Origin: Paracoccaceae bacterium
GTDB lineage: Bacteria; Pseudomonadota; Alphaproteobacteria; Rhodobacterales; Rhodobacteraceae
Assembly: GCA_024304985.1 (NCBI GenBank)
Contig: JAMWZC010000009.1
Coordinates: 62,001 to 126,000, forward strand
Length of the DNA: 64,000 nt
Direction: 5' to 3'
In this document: in pieces, positions 26,997 through 36,492 of the stretch
How positions within the stretch are numbered: the first letter of the stretch is position 1
How the letters are laid out: each line of letters starts with the position of its first letter
Position numbers and translations under genes: made by a program
The notes under the pieces: generated by a model
Told to the model about the DNA's origin: nothing
The model's input: the letters and a program-made list of their open reading frames with translations, nothing else
Databases searched by the model: none

Positions 26997-28418
26997 ATGG
27001 ATATCTCCTTTCGTCTGAACGGGGAACACGTGGTGCTGACCGATGTCGCACCCACGGCCACCACTCTGGATTGGCTGCGCGATACGCGTGGCCTGACCGC
27101 GACCAAGGAAGGATGCAACGAGGGCGACTGCGGGGCCTGCACGGTGATGGTCACCGACCCGGATGGCACGACACAGGCGCTCAACGCCTGCATCCTGTTT
27201 TTGCCGCAACTTGACGGCCGCGCCCTGCGCACGGTTGAGGGAATCACCGGCCCTGACAACGCCCTGCATCCTGTGCAGCAGGCGATGGTGGACCATCACG
27301 GCAGCCAGTGCGGGTTCTGCACACCTGGATTCGTGGCGTCCATGGCCGTGGCGCATCTGAATGGCGCGACGGATCACGACACCGCGCTTGCGGGCAATCT
27401 GTGCCGCTGCACCGGCTATGCCCCCATCATCCGCGCAGCCAAGGCGGCCGAAAGCGCGCCCGTTCCCGAATGGATGAATGCGGATCGGCGCTTCTTTCTG
27501 GCAGAGGTATCTGCAGCGGGATCCTCAAACCAAGGGTTCGACGTGGGGGGCGGCAATCCCCCCGCAGCCCTGCAGCCAAGAACATTGGACGAACTGGCCA
27601 CCGCCTATGCCGACAACCCCGACGCCACGCTTGTGGCAGGTGCCACCGATGTGGGGCTGTGGGTGACCAAGCAGATGCGCGAGCTGGGGCAGATGATCTT
27701 TCTCAATCGCTGCGACGACCTCAAGCAGATCGAGCAAGAGGCGGACGGGTTGACCATCGGTGCAGGAGTCACCATTGCGCGGCTGATCCCGCTGATGGAG
27801 GAAATGCACCCTTCCTTTGCCGCGATGCTGCGGCGCTATGGCTCGGCGCAGGTTCGCGCGGCGTCGACCATCGGCGGCAATATCGCCAATGGCTCGCCCA
27901 TCGGGGATGGTCCACCCGCGCTCATCGCGTTGGGGGCGACTCTCCATCTGCGACAGGGTAAGGACAGGCGGTCCATGCCCCTTGAGGACTTCTTCCTCGA
28001 TTACGGCAAGCAAGACCGACGCCGCGGCGAATTCGTCGAAAGCATCACCCTTCCACGCCAACCCGACCGCCTGCGTTGCTACAAACTCAGCAAGCGCTTC
28101 GATCAGGATATCTCGGCCCTCTGCGGCTGCTTCAACATCACCGTGGCGGATGGCCGCGTGACCGCTGCCCGTATCGCCTACGGCGGGATGGCCGGAACGC
28201 CCAAGCGGGCCGCGCATGTCGAGGCGGCACTTCTCGGTCACCCATGGACCGATGCCACTGTCGCGAAAGCGATGCAGGCTTTCTCGCGGGATTACACTCC
28301 GCTGTCGGACATGCGCGCCTCGGCCGCCTACCGGCTGCAAACAGCGGCAAACATGCTGCACCGCTATTTTCTTGAGGACACGGGTCAATCGACATCGATC
28401 ATGGAGGTGCAGCCATGA
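26997..28418 (+). CDS. xdhA: Xanthine dehydrogenase small subunit (FeS and FAD)
   Basis: Electron-transfer subunit of xanthine dehydrogenase, oxidising hypoxanthine and xanthine to urate with NAD. Of 473 residues, the first 160 or so hold two [2Fe-2S] clusters: CNEGDCGACTVM for the plant-type cluster, and CGFCTPGF with CRCTGY for the second. The FAD domain follows (VAGATDVGLWVTKQ, RAASTIGGNIANGSPIGDGPPALIALGA) and a CO-dehydrogenase-type C-terminal domain. It is the first gene of a run of seven in the same direction, and its TGA overlaps the xdhB ATG. Confidence 0.95.
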   Translation: MDISFRLNGEHVVLTDVAPTATTLDWLRDTRGLTATKEGCNEGDCGACTVMVTDPDGTTQALNACILFLPQLDGRALRTVEGITGPDNALHPVQQAMVDHHGSQCGFCTPGFVASMAVAHLNGATDHDTALAGNLCRCTGYAPIIRAAKAAESAPVPEWMNADRRFFLAEVSAAGSSNQGFDVGGGNPPAALQPRTLDELATAYADNPDATLVAGATDVGLWVTKQMRELGQMIFLNRCDDLKQIEQEADGLTIGAGVTIARLIPLMEEMHPSFAAMLRRYGSAQVRAASTIGGNIANGSPIGDGPPALIALGATLHLRQGKDRRSMPLEDFFLDYGKQDRRRGEFVESITLPRQPDRLRCYKLSKRFDQDISALCGCFNITVADGRVTAARIAYGGMAGTPKRAAHVEAALLGHPWTDATVAKAMQAFSRDYTPLSDMRASAAYRLQTAANMLHRYFLEDTGQSTSIMEVQP

Positions 28419-30781
28419 GTGTCGCCAAACCGCTGCCTCATGACGCGGCCCGCCTGCATGTGACGGGGCAGGCCCGCTATGTGGATGATATCCCCGTTCC
28501 CGCCGATACGCTGCATCTGGCCTTCGGCTTGTCCAGCATTGCGCGGGGCCGGATCACGGGGATGGATCTTGCAGATGTGCGCGCCGCCCCCGGCGTGGTC
28601 ATGGTGCTGACGGCGGAAGACCTGCCTTTCGCCAATGACGTCTCGCCTTCGGCCCATGACGAGCCGCTTCTGGCCACAGGTCAGGTGCATTATCTGGGTC
28701 AGCCTGTCTTTGCGGTGGTGGCCGACAGCCATCTGGCCGCGCGGCAGGCGGCACGACTGGGCCGGATCGACTATGCCGAGGAAGATCCGATCCTCACCAT
28801 TGATCAGGCCATGGCCGCGAACAGCCGCTTCGAGGATGGACCGCGCATCTATGCCAAGGGCGATGCCGAGTCCGCGATCGCCGCAGCACCCCATCGCGTC
28901 GAAGGGCGTTTCGAAATCGGCGGTCAGGAACATTTCTATCTGGAAGGACAAGCCGCATTGGCCATGCCGCAGGAGGGCGGGGATATGGTCGTGCACAGTT
29001 CCACCCAGCACCCGACCGAGATCCAGCACAAGGTGGCCGAGGCCTTGGGCGTGCCGATGCATGCCGTCCGGGTCGAAGTGCGCCGCATGGGCGGCGGCTT
29101 CGGTGGCAAGGAAAGTCAGGGCAACGCGCTGGCTGTCGCCTGTGCCGTGGCCGCGTCGCTGACCGGACGGCCCTGCAAGATGCGCTATGACCGCGACGAT
29201 GACATGGTTATCACCGGCAAGCGGCATGATTTCCGCATCGACTATGTGGCAGGGTTCGATGACACTGGCCGCATCACTGGCGTGGAGTTTGTGCACTATG
29301 CCCGTTGCGGCTGGGCGCAGGACCTGTCCTTGCCGGTGGCGGATCGTGCCATGCTGCATGCGGACAATGCCTATCTGCTTGAAAATGCGCGGATCGAAAG
29401 TCACCGGCTGAAGACCAACACCCAAAGCGCCACGGCCTTTCGCGGCTTTGGCGGCCCTCAGGGCATGGTCGGGATCGAACGGGTGATGGATCACATCGCC
29501 CATCATCTGGGCCGCGACCCGCTGGCGGTGCGGCGGGCGAATTACTATGCCGAGGCCACGCCTGCGGCGGGCGGCGCAGGGGGGCTGTCTGCCCCCCGGT
29601 TCACCTTCGGTGAACACCCCCCCGAGGATATTTCCGGCAAGAGGAAACAGACCACGCCCTACGGGATGGAGGTCGATGATTTCATCCTGCACGCCCTGAC
29701 CGGCCGTCTGGCCGAAACGGCAGAATATGACCAGCGGCGGCAGGCCGTGGCGGACTGGAATGCTGCGAACCCGGTGCTCAAACGCGGGCTGGCGCTGACT
29801 CCGGTGAAATTCGGGATCTCCTTCACGCTGACGCATCTCAATCAGGCGGGGGCATTGGTACATGTTTATCAGGACGGATCGGTACATCTGAACCATGGCG
29901 GCACCGAAATGGGACAGGGCCTGTTCCAGAAGGTGGCGCAGGTGGCCGCGGCGCGGTTCGGACTGGATGTGGGGGCGGTGAAAATCACCGCGACCGATAC
30001 GGGCAAGGTGCCCAACACCTCGGCCACCGCGGCATCATCCGGGTCGGACCTGAACGGCATGGCGGTGAAGGCCGCCTGTGACACGATCCGCGACCGGATG
30101 GCCGCGCATCTGGCGGGGTTGCATCAGGTGGATGCTGGAGCGGTCCGGTTCGAAGGCGGGCGGGTCATCGTGGCCGAGGCCAGCTACAGCTTTGCCGAAG
30201 CCGCACAGATGGCCTATGCCGCGCGGGTCAGCCTGTCATCGACCGGGTTCTATGCCACGCCCAAGGTGCAATGGGACCGCATCAAGGGCCATGGGCGACC
30301 ATTCTTCTACTTCGCCTATGGTGCGGCGCTGACCGAGGTGGTGATCGACACCCTGACCGGCGAGAACCGCATCCTGCGCGCGGACCTTTTGCACGACGCG
30401 GGTAACAGCCTGAACCCCGCTCTGGATATCGGCCAGATCGAGGGCGGCTATGTGCAGGGTGCAGGCTGGCTGACGATGGAGGAACTGGTCTGGGATGACA
30501 AAGGTCGGCTGCGCACCCATGCGCCCTCGACCTACAAGATCCCGGCTGTGTCGGATCGGCCGGCCATTTTCAACGTGGCGCTCTGGGACGGCGCGAACCG
30601 CGAGGACACGATCTATCGGTCCAAGGCGGTGGGCGAGCCCCCCCTTATGCTAGGTATTTCGGCGTTGATGGCGATCTCGGACGCGGTGGCGGCCTGCGGG
30701 CCGGGCTATCCCGCGCTGGACGCTCCGGCCACGCCCGAGCGTATCCTGGCCGCAGTGCAGAGCGTGCGCGATGGGCTTTGA
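28415..30781 (+). CDS. xdhB: Xanthine dehydrogenase large (molybdopterin) subunit, carrying a repeat-derived insert
   Basis: The catalytic molybdenum subunit, 788 residues. It shows GKARYVDDIP-like GQARYVDDIPVP near the start, RRMGGGFGGKESQ, FRGFGGPQGM and the C-terminal AVGEPPLML with the active-site Glu. Between RRANYYAEA and TTPYGMEVDDF (about residues 384-412) lies an insert rich in Gly, Ala and Pro (AAGGAGGLSAPRFTFGEHPP, then EDISGKRKQ). Its DNA consists of two perfect hairpins plus a copy of a dispersed motif found twice more in this window. Homologues I know go nearly straight from the NYY segment to TPYG, so a mobile repeat seems to have entered in frame. Activity is probably kept because the frame is intact. 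Confidence 0.95.
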   Translation: MSVAKPLPHDAARLHVTGQARYVDDIPVPADTLHLAFGLSSIARGRITGMDLADVRAAPGVVMVLTAEDLPFANDVSPSAHDEPLLATGQVHYLGQPVFAVVADSHLAARQAARLGRIDYAEEDPILTIDQAMAANSRFEDGPRIYAKGDAESAIAAAPHRVEGRFEIGGQEHFYLEGQAALAMPQEGGDMVVHSSTQHPTEIQHKVAEALGVPMHAVRVEVRRMGGGFGGKESQGNALAVACAVAASLTGRPCKMRYDRDDDMVITGKRHDFRIDYVAGFDDTGRITGVEFVHYARCGWAQDLSLPVADRAMLHADNAYLLENARIESHRLKTNTQSATAFRGFGGPQGMVGIERVMDHIAHHLGRDPLAVRRANYYAEATPAAGGAGGLSAPRFTFGEHPPEDISGKRKQTTPYGMEVDDFILHALTGRLAETAEYDQRRQAVADWNAANPVLKRGLALTPVKFGISFTLTHLNQAGALVHVYQDGSVHLNHGGTEMGQGLFQKVAQVAAARFGLDVGAVKITATDTGKVPNTSATAASSGSDLNGMAVKAACDTIRDRMAAHLAGLHQVDAGAVRFEGGRVIVAEASYSFAEAAQMAYAARVSLSSTGFYATPKVQWDRIKGHGRPFFYFAYGAALTEVVIDTLTGENRILRADLLHDAGNSLNPALDIGQIEGGYVQGAGWLTMEELVWDDKGRLRTHAPSTYKIPAVSDRPAIFNVALWDGANREDTIYRSKAVGEPPLMLGISALMAISDAVAACGPGYPALDAPATPERILAAVQSVRDGL
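29579..29647 (+). repeat. Dispersed motif copy B with two hairpins, inside xdhB
   Basis: The element has three parts. GGGGGGC (29579-29585) pairs with GCCCCCC (29591-29597). GTTCACC (29599-29605) pairs with GGTGAAC (29609-29615). The core at 29627-29647 then reads GATATTT, CC, GGCAAGA, G, GAAA. The core matches copy A outside the variable bases. Here the element is translated as part of XdhB. Confidence 0.7.
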
Positions 30782-31721
30782 TCTGGACACCCTGCGCGCA
30801 GCCGTCGCGCAACATGGCCGTGTCGTGCGGGTGGTAATCGCCGACGTGCGCGGATCATCCCCGCGCGAGGTTGGTGCAGCCATGTTGGTCTGGCCAAACG
30901 GCCAGTCCGGCACGATCGGAGGGGGCGCGCTGGAGTATCAGGCCGCCCAGGCGGCGCGAGCGATGGTGGCGGGCGGTCCGGCCATGCGGCTGTCGCGCCA
31001 TGCGCTTGGACCCGATCTGGGACAATGCTGTGGGGGTTCGGTGCAGCTTCTGGCCGAAGTGCACGACGCCGCATCCGTCGCAGATCTTGAAGGTTTGGAG
31101 GTGATCGCCCGCCCCGTGCTGGCCGAGGCCCGGATGCCATTGGCAGTGCAACGGATTCGGACGCAGGCGCGTGGACAGGGGCGGTGCCCCGCGCCGCAAC
31201 TGGTAGAAGGCTGGATGGTGGAACCCGTGACGCGGGCGTCCATCCCTCTGTGGATCTGGGGGGCGGGCCATGTGGGGCGCGCGCTGGTCGATGTCATGGC
31301 ACCCCTGCCCGATCTGGCGATCACATGGATCGACACAGGCCCGGCCCGTTTCCCCGCGCATGTGCCCGACAGCGTGACGGTACTTCCCGCCACAGATCCC
31401 GCACGTGTGGTGCGCCATGCGCCGCATGACGCGCATCACCTGATCCTGACCTATTCCCATGCGCTGGACCTTGCCCTGTGCCACGGGTTGCTGGGCCATG
31501 GCTTTGCCAGCGTCGGGTTGATCGGATCAGCGACGAAGTGGGCGCGGTTCAAGTCACGCTTGGCAGCTTTGGACCATGCGCCCGCCCAAATCGCGCGCAT
31601 CCGCTGTCCCATCGGGCTGCCGGCACTGGGCAAGCACCCACAGGCAATTGCCATCGGCGTCGCCTCCGGCTTATTGAGCGATATCATGGTCAGATCCGCA
31701 CAGAAGGAACGCAGCGCATGA
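30771..31721 (+). CDS. xdhC: XdhC, molybdenum cofactor insertion chaperone for xanthine dehydrogenase
   Basis: A 316-residue chaperone that binds molybdenum cofactor, promotes its sulfuration and delivers it to XdhB. The N-terminal XdhC/CoxI domain has VVIADVRGSSPREVGAAMLV and GGGALEYQAA; the Rossmann-like C-terminal domain has WIWGAGHVGRALVDVM and VGLIGSATKWARFKSRL. The gene starts inside the end of xdhB (11-base overlap) and its stop overlaps the next ATG. It is needed for active enzyme but is not a subunit. Confidence 0.93.
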   Translation: MGFDLDTLRAAVAQHGRVVRVVIADVRGSSPREVGAAMLVWPNGQSGTIGGGALEYQAAQAARAMVAGGPAMRLSRHALGPDLGQCCGGSVQLLAEVHDAASVADLEGLEVIARPVLAEARMPLAVQRIRTQARGQGRCPAPQLVEGWMVEPVTRASIPLWIWGAGHVGRALVDVMAPLPDLAITWIDTGPARFPAHVPDSVTVLPATDPARVVRHAPHDAHHLILTYSHALDLALCHGLLGHGFASVGLIGSATKWARFKSRLAALDHAPAQIARIRCPIGLPALGKHPQAIAIGVASGLLSDIMVRSAQKERSA

Positions 31722-33235
31722 CGGCACCGGTTCTGAGTATTCACGGTCTGACAAAGGCCTACCCCGGTGTGGTGGCGAATTCCGACGTGTCCTTCGACGT
31801 GAGGCAAGGCGAGGTTCACGCCCTCTTGGGCGAGAATGGCGCTGGCAAGTCGACGCTGGTCAAGATGATCTACGGTCTGGTCAAACCCGACCACGGCAGC
31901 ATGACCTTTCAGGGCACTCCCTATGCGCCAGCAGAACCGCGCGCGGCGCGCGCTGCCGGTGTCGCCATGGTGTTTCAGCATTTCTCGCTGTTCGACGCGC
32001 TGAACGTGGCGGAAAACGTGGCGCTTGGAATGGAGGACCCGCCGCGTCTGGCCGATCTGGCCGGACGTATCCGCGAGGTGTCGGAAACCTATGGCCTGCC
32101 GCTGGACCCGTTCCGCACCGTGGGGGATCTGTCAGCCGGTGAACGCCAGCGGGTCGAGATCATCCGCTGCCTGTTGCAGGACCCGCGCCTGCTGATCATG
32201 GACGAACCGACATCGGTGCTGACCCCGCAGGAGGTCGAGATCCTGTTCCAGACCCTGCGCAAGCTGACGGCCGAAGGGGTGGCGATCCTCTATATCAGTC
32301 ACAAGCTGGAGGAGATCCGCGCTCTGTGCGATACCGCCACGATCCTGCGGCTGGGCAAGAAGGTCGCGACATGCACCCCTGCCGACACGACCGCGCGGCA
32401 ACTGGCCGAGATGATGGTGGGCACGGTGCTGCACACACCGGAACGCAGCGGACGGGCCCTTGGCGATGTGGCACTGGAGCTGAGCGAATTGTCCGTACGC
32501 TCGCCCTCGGCTTTTGGCTGTTCGCTGAAGGGGGTCAGTCTGGCCGTCCGGCAGGGCGAAGTGCTGGGTCTGGGCGGTGTCGCGGGTAATGGGCAGGACG
32601 AACTTCTGGGGGCGCTGTCGGGTGAATTGCGATCCGCCCCCGATATGGTGCGGATGCACGGCACCCCCGTTGGCGCGCTGGGGCCGATGGAGCGACGGCG
32701 GATCGGTTTGCTCTGCGCGCCCGAGGAGCGATTGGGCCATGCGGCGGCCCCTGATATGAGCCTGACCGAAAACGCCATGCTGACAGGGTCGCTGCGCGAG
32801 GGGCTGGAGCGGCGCGGTTTTCTGGACTGGACCAAGGCGAAGGGTTTCGCCGAGGCGATCATCGCGCGCTTCGATGTGCGCACACCGGGGCCAGGCAATG
32901 CTGCGCGGTCCTTGTCGGGTGGCAACCTGCAGAAATTCGTGATCGGCCGCGAAGTGATGCAGCGCCCCGAAGTGCTGGTCGTGAACCAACCGACTTGGGG
33001 TGTCGATGCGTCCGCCGCCGCCGCAATCCGACAGGCGCTGCTGGATCTTGCGGCAGGGGGCACGGCGGTGGTTGTGATCAGTCAGGATCTGGACGAATTG
33101 ATGGAGATTTCGGACAGGTTCGGTGCACTGAACGAGGGGCGGTTGTCGCGCATCAGGCCCACATCCGAACTGAATATCGAAGAGATCGGACTGATGATGG
33201 GTGGAGCCCATGACATGGAGGTGGCGCATGTCTGA
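31718..33235 (+). CDS. Purine/nucleoside-type ABC transporter ATPase (two ABC modules)
   Basis: A 505-residue protein with two ATPase halves, as in the sugar and nucleoside importers that pair with BMP-family receptors. The first half has Walker A GENGAGKSTL, signature LSAGERQRVEI and Walker B LLIMDEPTSVL. The second half has a degenerate Walker A (GVAGNGQDELL) and the signature LSGGNLQKFVIGRE, typical of this family. The ATG at 31718 overlaps the xdhC stop. Its place between xdhC and the permeases suggests a purine base or nucleoside as substrate. Confidence 0.92.
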   Translation: MTAPVLSIHGLTKAYPGVVANSDVSFDVRQGEVHALLGENGAGKSTLVKMIYGLVKPDHGSMTFQGTPYAPAEPRAARAAGVAMVFQHFSLFDALNVAENVALGMEDPPRLADLAGRIREVSETYGLPLDPFRTVGDLSAGERQRVEIIRCLLQDPRLLIMDEPTSVLTPQEVEILFQTLRKLTAEGVAILYISHKLEEIRALCDTATILRLGKKVATCTPADTTARQLAEMMVGTVLHTPERSGRALGDVALELSELSVRSPSAFGCSLKGVSLAVRQGEVLGLGGVAGNGQDELLGALSGELRSAPDMVRMHGTPVGALGPMERRRIGLLCAPEERLGHAAAPDMSLTENAMLTGSLREGLERRGFLDWTKAKGFAEAIIARFDVRTPGPGNAARSLSGGNLQKFVIGREVMQRPEVLVVNQPTWGVDASAAAAIRQALLDLAAGGTAVVVISQDLDELMEISDRFGALNEGRLSRIRPTSELNIEEIGLMMGGAHDMEVAHV

Positions 33236-33248
33236 GGCGTTGACGTTC

Positions 33249-33270
33249 GAGTATTTTTGGCAAGATGAAA
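33249..33270 (+). repeat. Dispersed motif copy C
   Basis: Reads CGA, GTATTT, TT, GGCAAGA, T, GAAA, between the ATPase stop and the first permease start of the transporter. It lacks one A relative to copies A and B and has no obvious flanking hairpin. It is the only sizeable gap between the genes here that otherwise overlap. Confidence 0.55.
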
Positions 33271-33283
33271 CGGGGGCCGCGCC

Positions 33284-34366
33284 ATGCTGAAGCTGGAAAA
33301 ACGGCCACAGCCGTCGAAAGCCTGGGTCTGGCTGGCCCCTGTCGTGGCTGTGATCGCCACGATGATCGCGGGCGGGGCGCTCTTCGCGCTTCTGGGCAAG
33401 GACCCTTTGGTGGCGATCCGTACGATTTTCTGGGACCCGCTGTTTTCGGAATTCGCGTTCTTCTACCGTCCGCAGCTTCTGGTGAAGGGCGCGCCACTGA
33501 TCCTGATCGCCATTGGTCTGAGCCTTGGATTCAGGGCAGGCATCTGGAATATCGGGGCCGAGGGGCAATATATCGTCGGCGCACTGACCGGTGCGGGCGT
33601 GGGCCTGATGTTCTATCCGATGGAAGGCTGGTTCATCTTTCCGTTGATGGTGATGGCCGGGGCCTTGGGCGGCTGGGCCTGGGCGACGATCCCCGCGGTG
33701 TTGAAGGTCAAGTTCGGCACGAACGAAATCCTTGTCTCGCTCATGCTGGTTTATGTGGCCGAGCAATTGTTGGCCTCGATGTCATTGGGACTGATGAAGA
33801 ACCCCGAAGGGTTCGGATTTCCCGGCTCGCGCAACCTGCAACAGTATCCCAGCGCCCATAACGCTGAACTGATCGCTGGATCGGGGATGCATTGGGGCGT
33901 GGTCGCGGCGCTGATCGCGGTGATCTTCGCCTATGTGATGTTGACGCGGCATATTCTGGGCTTCCATATCCGCCTGACCGGCGAGGCGCCGCGCGCGGCG
34001 CGTTTCGCGGGCGTCAATCCCGCCCGGCTCGTGCTGATCTGTCTGGGTCTGGCCGGCGCGCTGGCGGGACTTGCCGGCATGTTCGAGGTCTCGGGTCCCG
34101 CGGGGCGCGTCAGCATCGACTTCAACGTAGGCTATGGTTTCACCGCAATCATCGTGGCCTTCCTCGGGCGCCTGCATCCGCTTGGCATTGCCTTGGCGGG
34201 GCTGCTGATGGCGCTGACCTATATTGGCGGCGAGATTGCACAATCGCGGCTGGGCCTGCCCGCGGCGGCGATCCAGATGTTCCAGGGAATGCTTCTGTTC
34301 TTCCTTCTGGCTGTCGATGTGATGACAAATTACCGGCTGCGGCTGACATGGCGTGAGGTGGCATGA
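33284..34366 (+). CDS. Purine/nucleoside-type ABC transporter permease 1
   Basis: A 360-residue membrane subunit of the branched-chain/ribose-type permease fold, with about 9-10 helices. It has KGAPLILIAIGLSLGFRAGIWNIGAEGQYIVGAL, typical of the YufP/BmpC side of nucleoside importers, and the cytoplasmic loop GEAPRAARFAGVNPARLV, which docks on the ATPase. It overlaps the second permease gene by four bases (ATGA). The first ATG of the frame comes 48 bases after the ATPase stop, just after motif copy C. Confidence 0.9.
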   Translation: MLKLEKRPQPSKAWVWLAPVVAVIATMIAGGALFALLGKDPLVAIRTIFWDPLFSEFAFFYRPQLLVKGAPLILIAIGLSLGFRAGIWNIGAEGQYIVGALTGAGVGLMFYPMEGWFIFPLMVMAGALGGWAWATIPAVLKVKFGTNEILVSLMLVYVAEQLLASMSLGLMKNPEGFGFPGSRNLQQYPSAHNAELIAGSGMHWGVVAALIAVIFAYVMLTRHILGFHIRLTGEAPRAARFAGVNPARLVLICLGLAGALAGLAGMFEVSGPAGRVSIDFNVGYGFTAIIVAFLGRLHPLGIALAGLLMALTYIGGEIAQSRLGLPAAAIQMFQGMLLFFLLAVDVMTNYRLRLTWREVA

Positions 34367-35286
34367 TGGATCTGTCGTCAATCAATCCGATCCTTCTGCT
34401 GGCCTCGTTGATGGTCGCGGCAACACCACTCTTGCTGGCGGCGGTCGGAGAACTGGTCGTGGAAAAGGCAGGCGTTCTGAACCTTGGTGTCGAAGGGATG
34501 ATGATCACCGGTGCCATCTGCGGCTTTGCCATTGCGGTCAACACCGGCAATCCGCTGTTGGGTGTTCTGGCGGCAGCGGCGGGCGGTGCGGTACTGTCGC
34601 TGCTTTTCGCGCTGCTCACGCAGGTGGCACTGGCCAATCAGGTGGCTTCGGGCCTTGGACTGACCCTGTTCGGGCTTGGTCTGTCCTCGCTCATCGGGCA
34701 GGGCTATCAGGGCATCCGGCCACCGTCCTTTCCGCGACTGAACATCCCCGGCCTGTCGGACATGCCCGTTCTGGGGCGGATCCTGTTCTCGCATGACCTG
34801 ATGGTCTATCTGGGCCTGATCATCGTCACGGCAGTCTGGTTCATGCTGAAATACACGCGCGCGGGACTGATCCTGCGGGCGGTCGGCGAGAATCACGAGG
34901 CGGCCCATGCGCTGGGTTACAAGGTCGTGCGCATCCGCATCATGGCAATCCTGTTCGGCGGGGCCTGCGCGGGCATGGGCGGAGCCTATATCAGCCTGAT
35001 CCGCGTGCCCCAATGGACCGAGGGGATGACCGCCGGAATCGGCTGGATTGCCCTGGCGCTGGTGGTCTTTGCCAGTTGGAAACCGTGGCGCGTGCTACTG
35101 GGTGCCTATCTTTTCGGCGGGGTTACCGTAATACAGCTGAATCTACAGGCGGCAGGCGTTGCGATTCCCGTCGAGTATCTGGCAATGTCGCCCTATCTGA
35201 TCACCATCCTCGTGCTGGTCATCATGTCGGCCGACAAAAGCAGCGCGCCTGCCTCGTTGGGCCGTGTTTTCCATGCCTCGCGATGA
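34363..35286 (+). CDS. Purine/nucleoside-type ABC transporter permease 2
   Basis: A 307-residue second membrane subunit. The start ATPLLLAAVGELVVEKAGVLNLGVEGMM is the hallmark of the YufQ-type permease, and the loop VGENHEAAHALGYKVVRIR is the ATPase contact. It forms a heterodimer with the product of the preceding gene. Thirty-nine bases separate it from the binding-protein gene. Confidence 0.9.
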   Translation: MMDLSSINPILLLASLMVAATPLLLAAVGELVVEKAGVLNLGVEGMMITGAICGFAIAVNTGNPLLGVLAAAAGGAVLSLLFALLTQVALANQVASGLGLTLFGLGLSSLIGQGYQGIRPPSFPRLNIPGLSDMPVLGRILFSHDLMVYLGLIIVTAVWFMLKYTRAGLILRAVGENHEAAHALGYKVVRIRIMAILFGGACAGMGGAYISLIRVPQWTEGMTAGIGWIALALVVFASWKPWRVLLGAYLFGGVTVIQLNLQAAGVAIPVEYLAMSPYLITILVLVIMSADKSSAPASLGRVFHASR

Positions 35287-35325
35287 GGCCAATACCGCGT
35301 TCGTCACTAACAGGGGGATACCCGT

Positions 35326-36399
35326 ATGAAACTATCGAAACTCTTGACCACCGCAGCCTTTGCGCTGGGTCTGGCCACCGGTGCCATGGCGCAGGACAAG
35401 CTGAAAGTGGGCTTTGTCTATGTCGGCCCCGTCGGTGACGGCGGCTGGACCTATGAGCATGACAAGGGCCGTCAGGCTGTCGAAGCCGAATTCGGCGACA
35501 AGGTCGAAACCGTCTTCGTCGAATCCGTGCCCGAAGGCCCGGACGCAGAGCGCGTGATGACCCAGATGGCGCTGGATGGTGCCAAACTGATCTTCACGAC
35601 ATCTTTCGGCTTCATGGACCCGACGATCAACGTCGCGGCCAAGTTTCCCGATGTGAAGTTCGAGCATGCGACCGGTTACAAGCGCGCGGACAACGTGTCC
35701 ACCTATTCGGCACGCTTCTATGAGGGCCGCGCCATTCAGGGCCATATCGCTGGCAAGATGACGGAATCCAACATCGTGGGCTACATCGGCTCCTACCCGA
35801 TCCCCGAAGTGATCCGCGGCATCAACTCGGCCTTCATCCATGCACGCAAGGTGAACCCGGACGTGCAGTTCAAGATCGTCTGGGCCTATACCTGGTTCGA
35901 TCCCGCGAAAGAGGCTGACGCGGCCAAGGTCCTGATCGAACAGGGTGCCGACGTGATCCTGCAGCACACCGATTCCACCGCACCGCTGGCCGCTGCCGCA
36001 GAAGCCGGCAACATCATCGGCTTCGGTCAGGCGTCCGACATGAGCGAATACGCAGATGGTCCGCGCGTGTCGTCGATCATCGACAACTGGGCACCCTACT
36101 ACATCGCCCGCGTTAAGGCGGTGATGGACGGGACCTGGACCTCGACCGACACATGGGACGGCATCGGGCCGGGCATGGTCGGCATTGGCGAGATCACCGA
36201 CAAGGTCCCCGCCGATGTAAAGGCCGAAGCGCTGGCGCTGAAGGATGCGATTGCCAAGGGCGATTATCACCCCTTCACCGGTCCGCTGAACAAGCAGGAT
36301 GGCTCGGTCTGGCTGGCTGACGGCGAAGTGGCTGACGATGGCACACTGCTGGGCATGGACTTCTACGTCGAAGGCATCGAAGGCACGATCCCGAACTGA
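35326..36399 (+). CDS. BMP-family periplasmic binding protein, purine/nucleoside uptake
   Basis: A 357-residue receptor of the BMP/PnrA family. The signal peptide ends at AMA-Q without a lipobox, so it is a soluble periplasmic protein rather than a lipoprotein. The mature part has VGFVYVGPVGDGGWTYEHDKGR, TTSFGFMDPTINVAAKFPDVKFEH and TYSARFYEGRAIQGHIAG, matching family members that bind nucleosides or purine bases. Being downstream of xdhABC, hypoxanthine, xanthine or a related purine is the likely ligand. A strong terminator follows. Confidence 0.92.
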   Translation: MKLSKLLTTAAFALGLATGAMAQDKLKVGFVYVGPVGDGGWTYEHDKGRQAVEAEFGDKVETVFVESVPEGPDAERVMTQMALDGAKLIFTTSFGFMDPTINVAAKFPDVKFEHATGYKRADNVSTYSARFYEGRAIQGHIAGKMTESNIVGYIGSYPIPEVIRGINSAFIHARKVNPDVQFKIVWAYTWFDPAKEADAAKVLIEQGADVILQHTDSTAPLAAAAEAGNIIGFGQASDMSEYADGPRVSSIIDNWAPYYIARVKAVMDGTWTSTDTWDGIGPGMVGIGEITDKVPADVKAEALALKDAIAKGDYHPFTGPLNKQDGSVWLADGEVADDGTLLGMDFYVEGIEGTIPN

Positions 36400-36427
36400 T
36401 CGGCCCGATCTGAACGAAATGAAAAAT

Positions 36428-36451
36428 CCCGCCTTCGGGCGGGGTTTTTTT
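36428..36451 (+). terminator. Rho-independent terminator of the xdh/purine-uptake operon
   Basis: CCCGCC (36428-36433), a TTCG tetraloop and GGCGGG (36438-36443) are followed by G and seven T. This canonical terminator lies 29 bases after the binding-protein stop codon and closes the run of seven genes that starts with xdhA. Confidence 0.92.
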
Positions 36452-36492
36452 CATGTCGGTTGCCGCCATGGCAGCCTTGTGTGGCGCAGCGC

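Noticed and set aside
31478-31717. 80-codon N-terminal extension of the purine-transporter ATPase
   Set aside because: It is the end of xdhC in another frame; the ATG at 31718 has the usual ATGA overlap and begins the homology.
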